From the NCBI GenBank assembly GCA_038114465.1, contig JAYNQW010000010.1, positions 62,001-126,000 of the forward strand: a stretch of DNA of 64,000 bases, in the 5' to 3' direction. The stretch comes from CALINB01 sp938045325. GTDB taxonomy: Bacteria > Pseudomonadota > Alphaproteobacteria > Rhodospirillales > CALINB01. This document shows positions 60,587 to 64,000 of this stretch, one piece after another (within the stretch, counting starts at the first letter, position 1; each line of letters begins with the position of its first letter). The notes under the pieces were generated by a model that saw only the letters and a program-made list of their open reading frames with translations, was not told where the DNA came from and did no database searches. The translations under genes were made by a program, and so were the position numbers.

Positions 60587-60661
60587 TGGTGCCGCCGGGG
60601 CGAATCGAACGCCCGACCCCACCCTTACCAAGGGTGTGCTCTACCCCTGAGCTACGGCGGC
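60587..60661 (-). tRNA. tRNA-Thr(GGT)
   Basis: Cloverleaf on the minus strand: acceptor GCCGCCG/CGGCGGC, D-arm GCTCAGGGGTAGAGC, anticodon arm ACCCTTGGTAAGGGT with anticodon GGT, T-arm CGGGCGTTCGATTCGCCCCG (reduced to its paired ends) and encoded CCA at 60587-60589. The discriminator base is A, as in threonine tRNAs. Confidence 0.97.
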
Positions 60662-60829
60662 ATAGGGTAACCATTACCCTAGTCGTGAAATAATTCACAC
60701 GATATAAGTAATGTGCATTGAGCGGCGAAAACATGCCATAGGCCTTTCAAGGAGGCAAGCTTTCCTCTCCACAGGTTTAAGGGTTCAAATTATGCCTTTA
60801 AAAGGCCACATTATTGGTCAAGATTTAAT

Positions 60830-60985
60830 ATGAAAGACGAAAAATCCATATCTCAAGAGACCGAGAGCAAGGCAAATAAGCTGGCTTCGAAAAAAGCTAA
60901 ATTAGCTCAATCGCTTCGTAAAAATCTTTCAAAGCGAAAACAACAATCAAAATTACGAAATTCGCAACGTTCCAAAAATGATTAA
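60830..60985 (+). CDS. Small lysine-rich protein upstream of murA (51 residues)
   Basis: ATG at 60830, TAA at 60983-60985. 51 residues, opening MKDEKSISQETESKANKLAS and then KKAKLAQSLRKNLSKRKQQS: highly basic and helical, without hydrophobic segments. Short arginine/lysine-rich genes in front of murA are common in alphaproteobacteria, which supports this one. Function unknown; it may bind RNA. It lies 47 bases before murA. Confidence 0.65.
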   Translation: MKDEKSISQETESKANKLASKKAKLAQSLRKNLSKRKQQSKLRNSQRSKND

Positions 60986-61032
60986 TACTATAAATAAAAA
61001 AAACTTCATGATGCATATTAAAGCGGGTCTTG

Positions 61033-62316
61033 ATGGATCAAATACGAATTAGAGGCGGGAACCCTCTTAAGGGATCTATAAACATTGCCGGTGCGAAGAA
61101 CGCGGCCTTGCCATTGATGACGGTCAGTCTCTTAACGGATGAAGAGATAACATTATCGAACCTTCCACATCTTGCTGATATTTCGACAATGTCGCATTTG
61201 CTTTCAGATATCGGTGTCGATATCGCAATGGACGGCAATGTATCCGGTGGTCATTCGGGCCGGACATTTAATTTAAAAGCAAAAGATATCCTTAATACGA
61301 CGGCACAATATGATCTGGTGCGAAAGATGCGAGCCTCCATACTTGTTCTTGGCCCGTTATTAGCGCGTTGCGGTAAGGCGCGCGTTTCGTTGCCGGGCGG
61401 TTGTGCGATTGGGACGCGCCCCGTCGATTTGCATCTCAGAGCTCTAGAGCAGTTGGGTGCTGAGATCGAACTGAGTGAAGGCTACATCGAAGCCGAAGCA
61501 CCAAAGGGCCTCAGTGGCGCTCATGTCATTTTCCCGACAGTTACGGTCGGCGGTACAGAAAATATTTTAATGGCTGCGACCCTCGCTAAAGGAAAAACGG
61601 TCATCGGTAATGCAGCCCGTGAGCCTGAGGTTTCTGATCTTGCTCATTGTTTAATTGCTATGGGCGCAAGGATTGACGGTGTCGGTTCGGATACGCTGAC
61701 AGTTGAAGGTGTCGATCGTTTACATGGTGCTGAGCATGCGGTTTTATCTGACCGCATCGAATCAGCAACCTATGCTGTTGCTACGGCTATTACCGGCGGA
61801 ACTGTTGATCTGATCGGCGCGCAATTTGATTTAATCGAATCGGTCAGCGATATTTTAATGCGTGCTGGTGTTGAAATTTCCAAAATTGATTCTGGATTGC
61901 GCATTAAGAGGGAAAATGACTCAATTCAGGGCGTAGACGTTATGACGGAGCCTTTTCCAGGGTTTCCAACAGATATGCAGGCCCAACTCATGGCATTGAT
62001 GACAATTGCTGAGGGTGCATCGATGATTACCGAGTCTATTTTTGAAAACAGGTTTATGCACGTCCCTGAGTTGTGCCGCATGGGTGCAGATATCAATGTC
62101 CATGGCGCCTCCGCTATCGTTCGGGGCGTGGATAAAATATCGGGCGCTCAGGTCATGGCAACGGATTTACGAGCATCTGTATCGTTGGTATTAGCCGGCC
62201 TCGCCGCCCAAGGCGAAACCATTATTAATCGCGTCTATCACTTAGATCGTGGGTATGAAAATCTTGAAGAAAAATTAGCGGCTTGTGGCGCGGATATTTC
62301 ACGAATTCGAGGCTAA
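61033..62316 (+). CDS. murA: UDP-N-acetylglucosamine 1-carboxyvinyltransferase
   Basis: 427 residues from the ATG at 61033. It transfers enolpyruvate from PEP to UDP-GlcNAc, the first committed step of peptidoglycan synthesis. The catalytic cysteine is C124 in RVSLPGGCAIGTRPVDLHL (fosfomycin target). The PLKGSINIAGAKNAALPL start and DRIESATYAVATAI and TEPFPGFPTDMQAQLMAL blocks are intact. Confidence 0.97.
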   Translation: MDQIRIRGGNPLKGSINIAGAKNAALPLMTVSLLTDEEITLSNLPHLADISTMSHLLSDIGVDIAMDGNVSGGHSGRTFNLKAKDILNTTAQYDLVRKMRASILVLGPLLARCGKARVSLPGGCAIGTRPVDLHLRALEQLGAEIELSEGYIEAEAPKGLSGAHVIFPTVTVGGTENILMAATLAKGKTVIGNAAREPEVSDLAHCLIAMGARIDGVGSDTLTVEGVDRLHGAEHAVLSDRIESATYAVATAITGGTVDLIGAQFDLIESVSDILMRAGVEISKIDSGLRIKRENDSIQGVDVMTEPFPGFPTDMQAQLMALMTIAEGASMITESIFENRFMHVPELCRMGADINVHGASAIVRGVDKISGAQVMATDLRASVSLVLAGLAAQGETIINRVYHLDRGYENLEEKLAACGADISRIRG

Positions 62317-62454
62317 CCGTTTGAATTTTAAAGCAATAAATAAAGCTATTCGAATTGAATGAGATATAGAATTTCTGTCTTTTAGGAATGCCCCCTTGAC
62401 CTTTTTGGGTGAGCAGGGCACTAAGCGTTCGTTGAAATAACTTATGACGGTTTT

Positions 62455-62673
62455 ATGGCAAAAGAAGAGTTATTAGAATTTTCCGGAACGGTGGTTGAAA
62501 AACTGCCAAACGCCATGTTTCGTGTCAAACTTGAGAATGACCACGAAATCATCGCGCGGATTGCCGGCAAAATGAGAAAATTTCGCATCCGGGTTTTACC
62601 GGGCGATAAAGTTGATGTTGAAATGACGCCTTATGATTTAACTAAAGGGCGTATTATTTTTAGACATAAATAA
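62455..62673 (+). CDS. infA: Translation initiation factor IF-1
   Basis: 72 residues, exact family length, an S1/OB-fold protein that binds the 30S A site. The sequence MAKEELLEFSGTVVEKLPNA, then RKFRIRVLPGDKVDVEMTPYDLTKGRI, is near-universal. A TTGACC box at 62396 in the preceding gap could be the -35 of its promoter. Confidence 0.98.
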   Translation: MAKEELLEFSGTVVEKLPNAMFRVKLENDHEIIARIAGKMRKFRIRVLPGDKVDVEMTPYDLTKGRIIFRHK

Positions 62674-62711
62674 AATAATATTTGTCGCATTAATTTTTCG
62701 GATATAACTCC

Positions 62712-63143
62712 ATGGATTCCAGCACCATGGAAAAGCCAGTGCCCCCTAAACTTTCCGAATTTGGTCTGACGGAACAGGATCTTCGTTCCGCTCCAAAATT
62801 ATTGAATCAAAATTTGACGAGATCATTGCAACTCCGCATCGGTTTTATCCTAGGCGTTGTGTTGGGTGTTGGGTCATTGTGGGGGATGTTTGTAAAAACA
62901 GATTCATTTGTTTACGGCGTCTTTTTTGGTTCGTTAATTGGTTTTGTTGTCTTCTTAATGGTTACCTTCTTAAGCGGTGCTGTTGTTGTTCTGCTTGCCA
63001 ATGCGATTTCATATATTCAAAGCTTATATTATGGCCGGTTTAATGAAAAAACTCGTCAAGTATATCGATATTTCAACGCCAATAAGGAGTTTGACAGATC
63101 GATGAAAGTCTATGAACGCTATCGGCAATCCAAACGATATTGA
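62712..63143 (+). CDS. Hypothetical membrane protein (143 residues)
   Basis: 143 residues with two hydrophobic helices (about 43-62 LRIGFILGVVLGVGSLWGMF and 70-98 FVYGVFFGSLIGFVVFLMVT) and charged, probably cytoplasmic ends; the tail NEKTRQVYRYFNANKEFDRS is basic. No family recognised. It follows infA by 38 bases and may be co-transcribed with it. Confidence 0.6.
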   Translation: MDSSTMEKPVPPKLSEFGLTEQDLRSAPKLLNQNLTRSLQLRIGFILGVVLGVGSLWGMFVKTDSFVYGVFFGSLIGFVVFLMVTFLSGAVVVLLANAISYIQSLYYGRFNEKTRQVYRYFNANKEFDRSMKVYERYRQSKRY

Positions 63144-63376
63144 GCGCATATTTGATCGTTGAATATGACTTAATATGAATGATGTATAATTATTTGGATC
63201 ACAGATTTCATAAAAATATAGATTTGAGAAATGTTCAAAAACCACGAAATTTCATTGGGTTAGGTATTATTGCCGGCGCTTGATCAAAAAATTATCCCGG
63301 TTTTCCTGGAGTCGCCGTCTAAAACCCACTATACATCCGGCCCTTAACAGATTGAGATTGCTGGTGAATAAAAATA

Positions 63377-64000
63377 ATGCCGGAAAGCGATAAAATCATT
63401 TTAGCTTTGCCGAAAGGGCGCATCCTTCGCGATGTCATGCCGATTGTTCAGCGTGCGGGTATTGAGCCGGAACCCGCGTTTTTTGACAAGTCTGTCCGGC
63501 AATTAAGGTTTGTCACAAATAGGCCTGAACTCGATATTATTCGTGTTCGAAGCTTTGATGTCGCAACCTTCATCGCTTTTGGTGCGGCTCATTTTGGTAT
63601 TGCCGGAGCCGATGTTCTATCTGAATTTAATTACTCTGAAATTTATGCACCTCTAGATTTGGACTTAGGTGCGTGCCGTATGGTTGTTGCGGAACCCAAA
63701 GAAATGGTCGGCGTTGATGACCCTTCTGGGTGGAGCCACGTTCGTGTTGCGACAAAATACCCTGGAATTACGCAACGGTATTTTGCTGAACGAGGTGTTC
63801 AGGCCGAATGTATAAAATTGTCAGGAGCCATAGAGTTGGCGCCAGGGCTGAATGTCTGCAGAAGGATTGTCGACCTCGTTTCATCAGGGGATACATTAAG
63901 AGCCAACGGGCTCGTTGAGGTTGAAGAAATCATGTCGATTACGTCGCGCCTGGCAGTTAACCGTGCGGCATGGAAAACACGTCCCAAGGAAATCAATTCT
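63377..64000 (+). CDS. hisG: ATP phosphoribosyltransferase, short form (partial at right edge)
   Basis: 208 codons from the ATG at 63377, open to the edge. It opens MPESDKIILALPKGRILRDV and has FGIAGADVLSE, DLGACRMVVAEP and the PRPP-binding loop IVDLVSSGDTLRANGLVEVE. It catalyses the first step of histidine synthesis; the short form lacks a regulatory domain and needs HisZ. Nearly complete: short forms are about 210-230 residues. Confidence 0.94.
   Translation, partial: MPESDKIILALPKGRILRDVMPIVQRAGIEPEPAFFDKSVRQLRFVTNRPELDIIRVRSFDVATFIAFGAAHFGIAGADVLSEFNYSEIYAPLDLDLGACRMVVAEPKEMVGVDDPSGWSHVRVATKYPGITQRYFAERGVQAECIKLSGAIELAPGLNVCRRIVDLVSSGDTLRANGLVEVEEIMSITSRLAVNRAAWKTRPKEINS

Noticed and set aside
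1..64000. CRISPR arrays, insertion sequences and rRNA genes
   Set aside because: No regularly spaced repeats, transposase genes or rRNA motifs were seen on either strand.

Overview
The window reads as chromosome of a moderately A+T-rich alphaproteobacterium. Supporting evidence: a DUF58/DUF4159 cluster, DUF2336, GapR (DUF2312), YqgE, ThrB of the APH fold, a ctaC-ctaD-ctaG-ctaE oxidase operon followed by DUF983, and an Mla-type transporter gene order. These fit a Rhodospirillales-like, probably marine, lineage, but no species can be named from the sequence. It is draft sequence: a 10-N scaffold gap lies inside gcvPB, and two genes (DUF2336 and a CBS-domain gene) carry single-base frameshifts that could be real or sequencing errors.

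Layout. 1-5.4 kb: envelope DUF58/DUF4159/vWA-like proteins, then a RidA-like protein. 5.4-8.8 kb: VOC protein, EamA exporter, split DUF2336 gene and a small conserved protein. 8.8-13.4 kb: glycine cleavage operon gcvT-gcvH-gcvPA-gcvPB (minus strand) behind a tandem glycine riboswitch. 13.5-26.2 kb: lipoprotein, peptidoglycan-binding repeat protein, thrB, rnhA, DsbD-like reductase, YqgE, M16 peptidase, thrC, M32 carboxypeptidase and heme O synthase. 26.3-33.5 kb: a minus-strand respiratory-like group (hemerythrin, a heme-copper-oxidase-like protein lacking two CuB histidines, DUF420 protein, a 27-residue membrane peptide), divergent from the aa3-type cytochrome c oxidase operon.

34-40.6 kb: a probable single transcription unit joining a CBS protein and an RsbU/RsbW/RsbV-type partner switch (PP2C phosphatase, HATPase kinase, STAS protein) to an MCE/Mla lipid transporter (permease, ATPase, MlaD, lipoprotein). 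The STAS protein sits where MlaB would, so the transporter may be controlled by reversible phosphorylation. 40.6-45.8 kb: two TPR-fused enzymes (a PRMT7/9-like methyltransferase and a 2OG-Fe(II) oxygenase) flanking GapR and a REC-HPt protein. 45.8-50.7 kb: two facing groups of small-molecule metabolism genes. 50.8-52.1 kb: msrB, a thioesterase and a CoA-binding protein.

52.1-57.4 kb is a phage-derived island without integrase: an XRE regulator with two copies of a 17-bp palindromic operator, a mosaic tail-fibre gene, a DUF268 gene broken by an in-frame TAG, a one-TM protein, an M15-type peptidase and a truncated ORF at the right junction. 57.3-60.5 kb holds an NSS transporter and, most notably, a UGSC-family selenoprotein gene with an in-frame TGA and a candidate SECIS hairpin. 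The window ends with tRNA-Thr(GGT), a small basic protein, murA, infA, a membrane protein and the start of hisG.
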